A stretch of DNA of 64,000 nucleotides from Allobosea lathyri (GCF_900108245.1 NZ_FNUY01000017.1:18501-82500); one strand, 5' to 3'; positions 7,438-16,680 are shown, counted from the first letter of the stretch. Numbers and translations are program-made. The notes: generated by a model from the letters alone, not told the origin.

Positions 7438-8952
7438 TCAGTCCGCGAACGGCCGCCGAATGGCGATCCAGGTGGTCTTGGTCTGAAGATACTGGGCCAT
7501 CGCCTCGGTGCCTTTGTCGCGCGACAGCGAACCCGACTGCCGATAGCCCCCGAAAGGCGTCTTGATATCCCCTTCCGTGAAGCCGTTGATCGCGACCGTC
7601 CCGCAGGCCAGACGCCGCGAGACGGACAGCGCACGATCGATGTCCCGCGTATAAACTGTCGCGTGCAGCCCGTATTCACTGGCATCGGCGAGGGCAAGAG
7701 CCTGCTCCATGTCGTCGACAGGCAGCACGCCCAGCACCGGCCCGAAGATCTCTTCGCGCGCGATGCCCATATCAGGCGACAGGTCGGCGAAGACAATCGG
7801 GCCGAGGAAGCTGCCGGGGCCTTCGGAGAGAGGTGTGTCGCCAGTGAAGGCGCAGCGCGCGCCTTCACGATAACCGCTTTCGATGTGGCCCTGCACCCGT
7901 GCACGATGATCGCGCGTCACCATCGGCCCCAGATCCGTCCGGGGATCAAGCGGATCGCCGATGACGAGCTCGGAGGTGCGCTCCACGATCCTGTGCAGGT
8001 ATTCCTCCTGCCGGCTGCGCGCCACGATCTGGCGCATATTGGCCGAACAGTTCTGGCCGCCGTTCCAGAAGGCGGACATCACGGCATTGTCGATCAGCTC
8101 GGGCGAGAGCTCCGCATCGTCGAGCACGATGAACGGGCTTTTACCGCCCATCTCCAGGCCGATCGTCTTCAGGTTGCTGTCGGCTGCGTAGCGGAGGAAC
8201 AGCCGTCCCACGTCCGTTGACCCGGTGAAGGCGACCGCATCGATATCCATATGCAGCCCCAGGGCGCGCCCGGTCGTCTCGCCGAGACCCGGCACCACAT
8301 TGAGAACGCCGGCGGGAAGACCGGCCTCGATCGACAGCTCCGCCAGCCGCAGGAGTGAGAGAGATGTCTGTTCCGCCGGCTTGACCACTACGGAACAGCC
8401 GCTGGCGAGCGCCGGCCCGAGCTTCCATGCTGCCATGAGCAGCGGAAAATTCCAGGGCAGCACCGCGCCGACGACGCCGATAGGCTCCCGCGTGATCAGC
8501 GCAAGAGCATCCTCCCCGGTGGGCGCGACCTTGCCGAAGCTCTTGTCGATCAGCTCCGCATACCATTGGATGGTGTCGGGCACTTCCGTCCCGATCTCCT
8601 TGAGGCAGTCGCGGATCGGCTTGCCGCTGTCGAGGCTCTCCAGAACCGCAAGTTCCTCGCTGTGCACGCGGATCAATCCGGCCAGCCTGAGCAGAACCGC
8701 CTTGCGACGCTCGGGCGCGCAGCGGGACCAGGAGCCGTCGCGGAAGGCGCGCCGCGCCGCCGCAACCGCCCGATCGACATCCGCCGTCTGGCAATGAGCG
8801 ACCGCGGCCAGGATTTCCCCGGTGGCGGGATTGACGGTCTCCATCACTGCCCCGCCGCTTGCCGCCGCGAACGCACCGTCGATGAAGGCGCGGCCGGACA
8901 AGGTGATCCGGCCGGCGATGGCGTGATAATGCGCAGCGGTCTGAACTGTCAT
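7438..8952 (-). CDS. NAD(P)-dependent aldehyde dehydrogenase, PuuC-like
   Basis: 504 residues, the usual length of the ALDH superfamily. Visible motifs: the active-site Glu in LEMGGKSPFIV, the catalytic Cys in GGQNCSANMR, the NAD-binding FTGSTDVGR and PWNFPLLMAAWK, and the C-terminal PFGGYRQSGSLSRDKG. It resembles gamma-glutamyl-gamma-aminobutyraldehyde and betaine-aldehyde dehydrogenases. With the adjacent FAD oxidase (gap 13 bases) it would oxidise the aldehyde formed by oxidative deamination of an amine. The frame stays open upstream to 9105, but the ATG at 8952 (MTVQTAAHY) is the sensible start because the upstream part is a shadow of the oxidase gene. Confidence 0.92.
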   Translation of the reverse strand: MTVQTAAHYHAIAGRITLSGRAFIDGAFAAASGGAVMETVNPATGEILAAVAHCQTADVDRAVAAARRAFRDGSWSRCAPERRKAVLLRLAGLIRVHSEELAVLESLDSGKPIRDCLKEIGTEVPDTIQWYAELIDKSFGKVAPTGEDALALITREPIGVVGAVLPWNFPLLMAAWKLGPALASGCSVVVKPAEQTSLSLLRLAELSIEAGLPAGVLNVVPGLGETTGRALGLHMDIDAVAFTGSTDVGRLFLRYAADSNLKTIGLEMGGKSPFIVLDDAELSPELIDNAVMSAFWNGGQNCSANMRQIVARSRQEEYLHRIVERTSELVIGDPLDPRTDLGPMVTRDHRARVQGHIESGYREGARCAFTGDTPLSEGPGSFLGPIVFADLSPDMGIAREEIFGPVLGVLPVDDMEQALALADASEYGLHATVYTRDIDRALSVSRRLACGTVAINGFTEGDIKTPFGGYRQSGSLSRDKGTEAMAQYLQTKTTWIAIRRPFAD

Positions 8953-8965
8953 CGTCGGCTCGCTC

Positions 8966-10321
8966 TCAAAGGGGCGCGTGGGCGCGCGCGTAGGTGCCGC
9001 GAGCGAAACGGTCGAAGCGCAACGGGGCGAGGATTTCGGCCGGAGCGTCGCCTTTGGCGAGGCGCGCGACATGGCGACCCACCGCCGGACCCAGTCCGAA
9101 GCCATGTCCGGAGAAGCCGGTCGCGACGATCAGGCCCGCGATCCCGCCGGGTGCATCGAGCACGGGCAATGCGTCGGGGAGCACGTCGATCCGGCCCGCC
9201 CATGATTTGACGATCTCGATCGCCTCCGTGCCGGCAAACAGCCGGCTCACGGTTTCGCTTGTCCGTGCGGCGCGATCTCGGTTGGCAGGGATCGACGGTC
9301 GCCTGCCGGCAAGTGCGCGCTCGTGCTGTGGAACGGCGAGGCGCTCATGCAGGTCGTCGAGGAAGGGGCGTCCCAGCCGCAGGGCGAAGCCGTTACGGTG
9401 CCGCAATAGCTCGGGCAGGAAGAACCGTGCGGCCCTGAAAGAATCGAGCGACAGATCGATGTCGGAACTCGAATCCGCGGCGATGATGCAGGATCCGTCG
9501 ACCCGTTGGCGAAGGCCGATGCCGAAGCCGCAGAAACAGGCCTCCGCAAGCGGCGGCAAGGGAGCGGTGAGGGAGACCGTGCTGCGCACGCTCTGCTGCG
9601 GCAGGTCTAACCCTAGCGGCGCGAGCAGGCGGTGGCTCAAGGCTCCGGCGGCGCAGACCGCGACATCGCAGCGGATCAGCCCGTGCTCGGTCTGAACACC
9701 GCTCACTTTCCCTCCCGCCGTCTCGATGGCGATGGCTCCACAATCCTCGAGAATCGTCACGCCGCTACGGGCCGCCGCGCGGGCGAAGGCCGTCGTGGCG
9801 AGTGCCGGTTCCGCCTGGCCGTCCGAAGGTGTGTGCAGCCCGCCCGCCGTCATGCGCCGCAGCGCGGGAAGCAGCGCCGAAACCTCGCGGCCCGACAGAA
9901 TGCGCGCGTCGGGTGAGATGTCCCTCGCGCGATCCTGCCAGCGAGCGAAGGCGCTCTGCTCCTCTTCGGTATCGGCGACGAAGATGCAGCCATTGCGACG
10001 CCAGCCGGTCGCCTCGCCGAGTTCCTGCTCCAAACCCGGCCAGATCGACAAGGCCTCCATCGCCAGCGGAAGTTCGAGCGGGTCGCGGTACTGTGTGCGC
10101 ACGAAGCCCCAGTTGCGGCCGGACTGCTGTGAGGAGACGCGATCGCGCTCGACCAGCACCGTCTCCAACCCCGCTCCGGCGAGATAGTAGGCGGCCGCCG
10201 CGCCCATGATGCCGCCACCGATGACCACCGCGTCGGCTCGCTCCGGGAACGCGGCAGGCCGCGCGGAGAGCCGCGCCATCACATCGTCGGGGACGTGCGG
10301 AAGCAGGCTAAGCGCGGGCAT
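8966..10321 (-). CDS. FAD-dependent amine/amino-acid oxidoreductase (DAO family)
   Basis: 451 residues. An FAD-binding Rossmann motif VVIGGGIMGAAAAYYLAGAG is at residues 32-51, followed by ERDRVSSQQSGRNWGFVR, a signature of PuuB- and DadA-like oxidases, and ends with the GFSGHGFGLGPAVGR flavin loop near residue 410. The family oxidises secondary amines, gamma-glutamylated amines or D-amino acids to imines, passing electrons to oxygen or the quinone pool. Its start overlaps the RidA gene end by 14 bases, so the two are translationally coupled; RidA would hydrolyse the reactive imine product. Substrate unknown. Confidence 0.88.
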   Translation of the reverse strand: MPALSLLPHVPDDVMARLSARPAAFPERADAVVIGGGIMGAAAAYYLAGAGLETVLVERDRVSSQQSGRNWGFVRTQYRDPLELPLAMEALSIWPGLEQELGEATGWRRNGCIFVADTEEEQSAFARWQDRARDISPDARILSGREVSALLPALRRMTAGGLHTPSDGQAEPALATTAFARAAARSGVTILEDCGAIAIETAGGKVSGVQTEHGLIRCDVAVCAAGALSHRLLAPLGLDLPQQSVRSTVSLTAPLPPLAEACFCGFGIGLRQRVDGSCIIAADSSSDIDLSLDSFRAARFFLPELLRHRNGFALRLGRPFLDDLHERLAVPQHERALAGRRPSIPANRDRAARTSETVSRLFAGTEAIEIVKSWAGRIDVLPDALPVLDAPGGIAGLIVATGFSGHGFGLGPAVGRHVARLAKGDAPAEILAPLRFDRFARGTYARAHAPL

Positions 10322-10724
10322 CGAGGATGGCGTCCATGTCCATCTCGACGAGGATGTCGGGGTCGAACAAGCCGGCCTGAACTGTCGTGCAGGCAGGATC
10401 TATGCCCCGGAAGGTTGCGGCGAAGACCCCCATCACGGCCTCGTAGTCGCCGGTCTTGGCGATATACATCCGAACCCGCACCACATCGGCGAGGTCCGCG
10501 CCAGCCTTGGCGAAGGCGGCTGCGGCATTGCGAAAGAGCTGCTTCGTCTGTTCTTCGGCGCCAGCAGCCAGAGTGCTGGTCGCATAGTCGTAACCCGTGG
10601 TGCCCGAGAGCATGACATGGGGGCCAACGACGACCGCGCGGCTGTAGCTGTAGGTTGTCTCGAATTCGCTGCCCGAGGATATCAGCCGCCTTGCGGCAGC
10701 CGGGGATGTCATGTCGCCCATCAT
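10308..10724 (-). CDS. RidA family (YjgF/YER057c/UK114) imine deaminase
   Basis: 138 residues, close to the 115-135 usual in the family. The pattern VGPHVMLSGTTGYD, EQTKQLFRNAAAAFAKAGAD, VVRVRMYI and the C-terminal VEMDMDAILD is that of RidA proteins, which hydrolyse 2-imino acids made by PLP or flavin enzymes. The usual Arg at about 105 that binds the carboxylate is not seen in its normal context (the CTTVQAGLFDPDILVEM segment lacks it), so it may be a Rid subgroup with another substrate. First gene of the leftward operon; divergent from a D-amino-acid dehydrogenase gene. Starts at 10724 or 10712 are possible. Confidence 0.88.
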   Translation of the reverse strand: MMGDMTSPAAARRLISSGSEFETTYSYSRAVVVGPHVMLSGTTGYDYATSTLAAGAEEQTKQLFRNAAAAFAKAGADLADVVRVRMYIAKTGDYEAVMGVFAATFRGIDPACTTVQAGLFDPDILVEMDMDAILDARA

Positions 10725-10774
10725 TGTTGCCCGCCTGTTGAGTTGAGCAACGCATCGGCGGCCGCAGGCGCGAT

Positions 10775-10865
10775 GTCGATTTCAATAATTGGAGGCAGAG
10801 AGCGAGGAATTCGCGGGGCCCCGCATCAGCTTTTGAGCCCTCGACCCCGAATTATTGAAATCGAC
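10775..10865. promoter_or_regulatory. Perfect 16-bp inverted repeat in a divergent promoter region
   Basis: GTCGATTTCAATAATT at 10775-10790 is repeated as its exact reverse complement at 10850-10865, with 59 bases between. The two arms lie near the starts of the leftward RidA operon (10724) and the rightward oxidase operon (10950). Equal spacing from both genes suggests a pair of sites for one regulator that represses or activates both operons, perhaps by looping. The LysR gene at 15772 is the obvious candidate (inference). Confidence 0.6.
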
Positions 10866-10949
10866 AAGCAGGGCGGCCGGTGACCTTGTTTCCGGCATGG
10901 CGTAACCGGTCGGCGGTTGCGCATGGCGGTTCGAGGATTTTGTCGACTG

Positions 10950-12086
10950 ATGAAGGTAGACGTCGTCATCGTCGGAGGCGGGATTGCGGGAGCTTCCGCT
11001 GCGTATTTTCTGTCGCAGCACGGCTCGGTTGCGCTGGTCGAGCGCGAGGAGCATTTCAGCTACCACAGCTCGGGCCGAACCGCTGCCCAGTTCACGGTCG
11101 GGATCGGTGCCCCGACGATGCGTCGCATGGCGCAGGCCAGCCGCAGCTTCCTGGAAACGCCGCCGGAGGGCTTCTGCACACATTCGATCCTGACGCCGCG
11201 CGGCTGCCTGACAGTGGCGAAGGCCGGGAAGGAAGGAGTGCTTCGTCGGTTGCAGGACAATCTCGCTTCCGCCGGGGCTCGCGCTGAGTATCTCGATAAG
11301 GAAGCCGCGCTGGCGCTGTTCCCGGCACTCGTCGCCGAGAATGTCGATGCCGGGGTCCATGAGCCCGATGCCATGGATATCGACGTCGACCTTCTGCTCC
11401 AGGGCTATCTGCGCGGCGCCAAGGCCAGGGGCGCGTCGCTGCTCACGCGCACTCCCATCGAAAGCATCCGCCGCGAGAGCGGTGCGTGGATCGTGGGATG
11501 GCAGGGCGGCGAAATCGCGGCGCCGATCCTCGTCAATGCGGCTGGAGCCTGGGCCGACGAGGTCAGCCGCATGGCGGGGCTCGCGCCGATCGGCATCGTC
11601 CCGCATCGGCGTACCGCCTTCACCTTCGCCTTGCAGAAGGAGTTCGATACGCGCTCCTGGCCCCATGTCGGCAGCGTCGATTACAACTGGTACGTCAAGC
11701 CCGAACAAGGCTGTCTTATGGGCAGCCTGTCGGATGCAGTGCCAACGCAGCCGGGAGATGTCTATCCAGAGGATCTCGATGTCGCGCAGGCGATCGAAAA
11801 CATCGAGGCGGAGACACGGCTGCGCATCGGGCGCCCCTTGAGCCAATGGGCCGGGCTGCGCAGCTTCGTCGCCGACAGGAATCCGGTGGCCGGAAGCAGG
11901 CCGGACGCGCCGGGCTTCTTCTGGCTCGCCGGGCAGGGTGGCTGCGGAATCCTGACCTCGCCGGCGATGGGACAGGCGCTCGCCGCGCTCGTCGCCGGCC
12001 ATGACTTGCCTGCTCACCTGACGGAAATCGGGGTGTCGGCTCGTGATCTTTCGCCGTCGCGCGAGGGCCTCGTCGGAGGCGCCTGA
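10950..12086 (+). CDS. FAD-dependent D-amino-acid dehydrogenase, D-arginine dehydrogenase (DauA)-like
   Basis: 378 residues. FAD motif VVIVGGGIAGASAAYFLSQH is at residues 5-24, then EREEHFSYHSSGRTAAQFTV, VNAAGAWADEV, WAGLRSFVADRNPVAG and the C-terminal AGQGGCGILTSPAMGQALAA. These segments follow Pseudomonas aeruginosa DauA almost in register, as I remember that protein. DauA oxidises D-Arg and D-Lys to 2-oxo acids through an imino acid; the divergent RidA would then help. Substrate range here is inferred. ATG 10950 is chosen because the Rossmann motif starts at residue 5; the frame is open from 10917. It heads an operon with a peptide/opine-type ABC system. Confidence 0.85.
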   Translation: MKVDVVIVGGGIAGASAAYFLSQHGSVALVEREEHFSYHSSGRTAAQFTVGIGAPTMRRMAQASRSFLETPPEGFCTHSILTPRGCLTVAKAGKEGVLRRLQDNLASAGARAEYLDKEAALALFPALVAENVDAGVHEPDAMDIDVDLLLQGYLRGAKARGASLLTRTPIESIRRESGAWIVGWQGGEIAAPILVNAAGAWADEVSRMAGLAPIGIVPHRRTAFTFALQKEFDTRSWPHVGSVDYNWYVKPEQGCLMGSLSDAVPTQPGDVYPEDLDVAQAIENIEAETRLRIGRPLSQWAGLRSFVADRNPVAGSRPDAPGFFWLAGQGGCGILTSPAMGQALAALVAGHDLPAHLTEIGVSARDLSPSREGLVGGA

Positions 12087-12157
12087 AGAATTCGGCGCCG
12101 CTCGGCGTGACAGCGTTTCGAGGCTGAAAACAGCCCGTGCAACAAAGGGGATATCAG

Positions 12158-13834
12158 ATGACGGATCGCGACAGGGACCACGGCCTCGGATTGAGGCGCC
12201 GCGACATGCTGGCGCTCGGCCTGCTCGCGGGAGGCGGCGCGCTCATCGGCGGGCAAAAGCGGGCAGCCGCCCAGATGAAACCCGCGACTGCCCCGGCAAA
12301 ACCGCGCGGGCAGGTGGTCGCCGGCATCTCGCAGGAGCCGACGGTCTTCAACCCGCTGATGCCGGGCAGCGAAGTCGACCAGGGCGTTTGGTGGCAGCTC
12401 TTCAGTCCGCTCTGGCATATCGATCCGCAAGGGCGTTTCGTACCCGATCTCGCCCGCGAGGTGCCCAGCGTCGCCAATGGCGGGCTCTCCGCCGACGGTC
12501 TCACCTGGAAGATCAGGCTGCGCAGCGATGCGAAATGGCATGACGGCACGCCATTCACCGCGGAGGACGTGAAATACACGCTTGAGCTGATCAACACGCC
12601 GGGCTTCCGGGTCCGCAACCGCATTGGCCACAATCTCGTGCGCGACATCGCCATCGTCGCGCCCGACGAGATCCACTGGCGGATGGAAGGCGCCTACTCG
12701 CCTTATCTCTCGATCCTGGCACTGACCTTCATGGTTCCCAGGCACATTCTGGCGAAAGCTGATGATCCCAACACCGCCCCCTTCAACAACCGGCCGATCG
12801 GGACCGGACCCTTCCGCTGGGGCGAGCGCGTCGCAGGCGACAATCTCCTGCTGCAGGCAAGCGAGAGCTATCACGGCGCTGGGCCGCATCTCGAACGTGT
12901 GGTGTTCAAATACATCCCCGACCTGACCGCGCTCTATACCCAGTTCAGGACCGGGCAGGTCGACTATCTCGGCATCGGCGGCATTCCAGCCCATTTCGCC
13001 AAAGAAGCCGAAAGCCTGAAGGGGCGACGAATCTCACGCTCGCCGACGCCTTTCGTCGAGCATATCGCGCTCAATCTCGAATTCGGCCCCTTCGCCAACA
13101 AGGTGGTGCGCGAGGCGCTCTATCTTGCCATGGACAAGCAGGCGCGGATCGACGCGATCTATTACGGGCTGCCGGTCGCGACCGAATCCTTTCTGCCGCG
13201 CGAATCCTGGGCTTTTGAGCCGGACCTTCCCGTGCACAGACACGACCCGGCCCGCGCCAACGCCCTGCTTGATGCCGCAGGTTGGACGCGCGGCGCGAAC
13301 GGGATCCGTGAAAAGAGCGGCGTGCGGCTCTCCTTTGCGAACTCGACCACAACCGGCAATCCCGGCCGCGAACAGTCGCAGCAACTTCTGCAGCAGGACT
13401 GGCGCGCCATCGGCGCTGAGATGAAGATCAGCAACATGCCGGCGGCGGTGATATGGGGCGATTTCTGGCAGAAGTCGAAGTTCGAATCCGTCACCGTCGG
13501 CTCGAACTTCATGATCGGCAACGATCCCGACGTCACACCGCGCTTCTCCGGCAAGGCGATCCCCGCCAAACAGGGGGCTGGGCTGAATACCTACCAGTAT
13601 CAGAACGCCGAAATGGACAAGCTGCTGGCACTTGGAGCCAGCCAGTTCGATCAACGCGAGCGCAAGGCCACATACAGCCAGATCCAGCGCATGATCCGCG
13701 AGGATCTCGTCCTCCTGCCGGTCTACCAGTCGGTCATGGCGGAGGGCTTGAAGGAGGGGCTGAACGGCTTTGCTCCGAACATCAACTGCTCTTCCAACTG
13801 CTGGAACATGCGCGACTGGTTCTGGGCCTCGTAA
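12158..13834 (+). CDS. ABC transporter substrate-binding protein, family 5 (peptide/opine)
   Basis: 558 residues with a twin-arginine type signal (LRRRDMLALGLLAGGG, about residues 11-27) and an AAAQ cleavage region. The body has family 5 (SBP_bac_5) motifs: LAREVPSVANGG, TWKIRLRSDAKWHDGTPFTA, PIGTGPFRWGE and a C-terminal LVLLPVYQSV. Family role: capture of di/oligopeptides, opines, nickel or glutathione in the periplasm. The start has AAAGGGG 7 bases before ATG 12158. It is followed after 6 bases by the permease genes. Context with a D-amino-acid dehydrogenase suggests a D-residue-containing peptide or opine as ligand (inference). Confidence 0.92.
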   Translation: MTDRDRDHGLGLRRRDMLALGLLAGGGALIGGQKRAAAQMKPATAPAKPRGQVVAGISQEPTVFNPLMPGSEVDQGVWWQLFSPLWHIDPQGRFVPDLAREVPSVANGGLSADGLTWKIRLRSDAKWHDGTPFTAEDVKYTLELINTPGFRVRNRIGHNLVRDIAIVAPDEIHWRMEGAYSPYLSILALTFMVPRHILAKADDPNTAPFNNRPIGTGPFRWGERVAGDNLLLQASESYHGAGPHLERVVFKYIPDLTALYTQFRTGQVDYLGIGGIPAHFAKEAESLKGRRISRSPTPFVEHIALNLEFGPFANKVVREALYLAMDKQARIDAIYYGLPVATESFLPRESWAFEPDLPVHRHDPARANALLDAAGWTRGANGIREKSGVRLSFANSTTTGNPGREQSQQLLQQDWRAIGAEMKISNMPAAVIWGDFWQKSKFESVTVGSNFMIGNDPDVTPRFSGKAIPAKQGAGLNTYQYQNAEMDKLLALGASQFDQRERKATYSQIQRMIREDLVLLPVYQSVMAEGLKEGLNGFAPNINCSSNCWNMRDWFWAS

Positions 13835-13840
13835 GGTCTC

Positions 13841-14794
13841 ATGAGCTCCTTTCTTCTGCGCCGCTTCGGGCAGGCCGTGTTGCTGCTGTTCATCGTTTCG
13901 ATGATCGGCTTCGCCATCCTGCACCTGGCTCCCGGCGGGCCAATGTCGCAATTCGCTGCCGGCGGCGAGATGTCCCAGGAGGATCTCGACCGCATAGCGC
14001 AACAGCTTGGCCTGAACCGGCCACTGCCGGTGCAATATGGCGAATGGCTCTGGAGGATGCTGTCGGGGGATTGGGGCCGATCCTATCGTGACGGACAGAC
14101 CGTGACGGCGATCATCGGTTCGCATATCGGGGCAACGCTGCAGCTGATGGCGACTTCAACCGTGCTGGCTATGACGTTCGGCGCCTGGATCGGCATATTG
14201 GGCGCCATCCGCCGCTATTCGCTGTTCGACTCGCTGGCCACGGTCGGCGCGATGATAGCGCTGTCGATCCCGACCTTCTGGTTCGGCCTGGTCTTGATCT
14301 ACGTCTTTTCGGTCTGGCTCGGCTGGCTGCCTTCGGGCAATCGCTACACCATTGGCGACGGCTCGCTGATGAACCAGATTCACCACATGATTGGCCCCGT
14401 CATGGTGCTGGCGCTGGTCTCGACGGCGGTATGGAGCCGCTACATGCGCTCCTCGATGCTCGAAGTCGTCAACCAGGACTATGTCCGCACGGCCCGCGCC
14501 AAGGGGCTCTCCGAGCGCTCGATCCTGATCCGCCACGCGCTGCGCAATGCGCTGCTGCCGATGATCACCATTACCGGCCTTCATGTGCCCACGCTGCTGT
14601 CGGGTGCGCTGGTGACGGAAACGGTCTTCACCTGGCCCGGCATGGGCCGGCTCTTCCTCGATTCGATCAGCTACCGCGATTATCCCGTGGTCATGGGCAT
14701 CCTGATGTTCAGCGCAGTCCTCGTCCTCCTCGGCAGCCTGACCGCCGATCTGCTCTACGGCGTGGCTGATCCGCGCATCGCGAGGAGCGGCTGA
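13841..14794 (+). CDS. ABC transporter permease, DppB type
   Basis: 317 residues with six predicted membrane helices. The N-terminal RRFGQAVLLLFIVSMIGFAI and the LGLNRPLPVQYGEWL segment are typical of DppB/OppB. The EAA loop is DYVRTARAKGLSERSILIRHALRNALLP. Inner-membrane partner of the next gene; start six bases after the binding-protein stop, end overlapping the next start by one base. Confidence 0.93.
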   Translation: MSSFLLRRFGQAVLLLFIVSMIGFAILHLAPGGPMSQFAAGGEMSQEDLDRIAQQLGLNRPLPVQYGEWLWRMLSGDWGRSYRDGQTVTAIIGSHIGATLQLMATSTVLAMTFGAWIGILGAIRRYSLFDSLATVGAMIALSIPTFWFGLVLIYVFSVWLGWLPSGNRYTIGDGSLMNQIHHMIGPVMVLALVSTAVWSRYMRSSMLEVVNQDYVRTARAKGLSERSILIRHALRNALLPMITITGLHVPTLLSGALVTETVFTWPGMGRLFLDSISYRDYPVVMGILMFSAVLVLLGSLTADLLYGVADPRIARSG

Positions 14795-15687
14795 TGAGCG
14801 CGTCGCATGTCTCCGTCGAAACGCTTTCTCTGCCGCCGCCAGGGTTATGGCATCGGCCCGGCTTCAAGCGCTTCCGGCGTCACAAGCTGGCGGTGTTCGG
14901 TGCCTGCGGCATCGTCCTGCTGACGCTGGCCTGTGTGTTGGGTCCGATGCTGCTGCCTTATACCGATACCTTCATCGACATCCGCCAGCGCTTCGCGCCG
15001 CCCTTCTCGGGGCCACATATCCTTGGCACCGACCCGCTGGGTCGCGACATCCTGGCGCGCCTGCTGATGGCGGGGCGTATCTCGCTTGCGGTCGGTTTCT
15101 GCGCGATGATCATCGCCATGGCGATCGGCGTGTGCATCGGGCTCATCGCAGGCTTCTACGAGGGCATTGTCGGGACGGCGCTGATGCGTTTCGTCGACGC
15201 CATGCTGTGCTTTCCCTCGATCTTTCTGCTGCTGGCCATCTCGGCGCTGATCCAGCCTTCCGTCCCCTCGATCGTGATGCTGATCGCGATGACCTCCTGG
15301 ATGGAAGTGGCTCGCGTCGTCGAGGCGCAGATCCGCTCGCTGAAGTCGCGCGACTTCGTACAGGCCGCGGTTTCCTTCGGCGCATCCCACCGACGCATCA
15401 TGTTCCGCGAACTCCTGCCGAACGCGGTCGCGCCGATCGTGGTCGCGGCCACGCTCAATGTCGCTCACGCCATTCTGGCCGAAAGCTACATCTCCTTCCT
15501 CGGCTACGGCATCCAGCCGCCGACACCGAGCTGGGGCAACATGCTGGAAAGCGCACAAAGCTACCTCACCAGCGCGCCCTGGCTGGCCATTCTGCCGGGC
15601 GCCGCCATCACGCTCGCCGTCACCAGCTTCAACTTCGTCGGCGATGGGCTCAGGGACGCGCTCGATCCAAGGATGGATCTGGGCTAA
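14794..15687 (+). CDS. ABC transporter permease, DppC type
   Basis: 297 residues. N-terminal oligopeptide-permease domain (FRRHKLAVFGACGIV), the diagnostic HILGTDPLGRDILARLLMAG near residue 75, and the EAA loop RDFVQAAVSFGASHRRIMFRE. Forms the membrane channel with the preceding permease. No ATP-binding subunit (DppD/DppF type) follows; the next gene is a LysR regulator, so the ATPases must be encoded elsewhere or shared. Confidence 0.93.
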   Translation: MSASHVSVETLSLPPPGLWHRPGFKRFRRHKLAVFGACGIVLLTLACVLGPMLLPYTDTFIDIRQRFAPPFSGPHILGTDPLGRDILARLLMAGRISLAVGFCAMIIAMAIGVCIGLIAGFYEGIVGTALMRFVDAMLCFPSIFLLLAISALIQPSVPSIVMLIAMTSWMEVARVVEAQIRSLKSRDFVQAAVSFGASHRRIMFRELLPNAVAPIVVAATLNVAHAILAESYISFLGYGIQPPTPSWGNMLESAQSYLTSAPWLAILPGAAITLAVTSFNFVGDGLRDALDPRMDLG

Positions 15688-15771
15688 CTGAAATCCCGTC
15701 GGTCCGGCGCGGGTGGAAGACGATCGCGGGCGGGACAAGCGCGGGCAGGACAAGCGCGGAAGGGAGACGCC

Positions 15772-16674
15772 ATGACGAGACGGTTGCCCTCCCTGAATGC
15801 GCTGCGTTGTTTCGAGGTCGTCGCCGCACAGCTCAGCATCAAGAAGGCGGCGCTGATCCTGAACGTCAGCGAAAGCGCGGTCAGCCGGCAAGTGAAGATT
15901 CTCGAGGATCAGCTCGGCGCCCAGCTCTTCCTGCGCACCCATAACGGACTGGAGATCACGGATGCCGGCCGGCGCCTGGCACTCAGCGTCAAGGAGGCGT
16001 TCGACCACATCGCCAATGCCGTCAATCCGTTTCGAAACGACCGCGACGCGGTGACGATCAAGGTTCTGCCGACCTTCGCGCTGCGCTGGTTGCTGCCACG
16101 GCTGCGCGGGTTCAAGGAGCGGCATCCGCTGATCAAGGTGAACGTCCATACCCGTCTCAACGACATGACGCTGAACGACACCGACGCCGATCTCGGCATT
16201 CGCTACGGCATCGGCAATTGGCCGCTGGACTGCGCCAGCGAGCTCTATCCCGAATGGATCCTGCCGGTCTGCGCGCCGGGTTATCTCGACGGAATGCTCG
16301 CAGGCGAGACCGATCTCTCACATGCGACGCTACTCCACCCCTTGCCGGACCGGCAGGACTGGCTCACCTGGGCCGAAAAATCGGGAACGCGGCTCGACAC
16401 CAGCGGCGGGCTGGATTTCGACGCGCTCGACATGGCCTTGAGTGCGGCGGAAGCCGGACTTGGCGTCGCGGTGACCGATGTCGTGCTGGCCCATGAAGCG
16501 ATCCAGGCCGGCCGGCTGGCCGTGGCCGTTCCCAAGGCGGTGCCGACCGGCTCGTCCTATTACCTCGTGCGCCCGCCGGAGATGCGCCGGCGTCGCGAGG
16601 TCGCGCTTGTCGAGGAGTGGATCCGAAGCGAGATCGAGGACGCGCGCGCGCTTGTGCGCCGGTATGCGACCTGA
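15772..16674 (+). CDS. LysR-family transcriptional regulator, GcvA-like
   Basis: 300 residues. Winged helix-turn-helix at residues 5-65 (LNALRCFEVVAAQLSIKKAA, SESAVSRQVKILEDQLGAQL, LRTHNGLEITDAGRRL), then the LysR ligand domain with FALRWLLPRL and DLGIRYG, as in the GcvA/AmpR branch. Start has GGGAGA about 8 bases before it. It ends the rightward oxidase/ABC operon, 84 bases after the permease, and may bind the inverted repeat at 10775-10865 to control both operons (inference). Confidence 0.9.
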   Translation: MTRRLPSLNALRCFEVVAAQLSIKKAALILNVSESAVSRQVKILEDQLGAQLFLRTHNGLEITDAGRRLALSVKEAFDHIANAVNPFRNDRDAVTIKVLPTFALRWLLPRLRGFKERHPLIKVNVHTRLNDMTLNDTDADLGIRYGIGNWPLDCASELYPEWILPVCAPGYLDGMLAGETDLSHATLLHPLPDRQDWLTWAEKSGTRLDTSGGLDFDALDMALSAAEAGLGVAVTDVVLAHEAIQAGRLAVAVPKAVPTGSSYYLVRPPEMRRRREVALVEEWIRSEIEDARALVRRYAT

Positions 16675-16680
16675 CAGCGG

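Noticed and set aside
8978..9695. Plus-strand frames opposite the FAD oxidase gene
   Set aside because: Several overlapping frames with no start-site support and no domain; antisense to a gene with a clear Rossmann motif.
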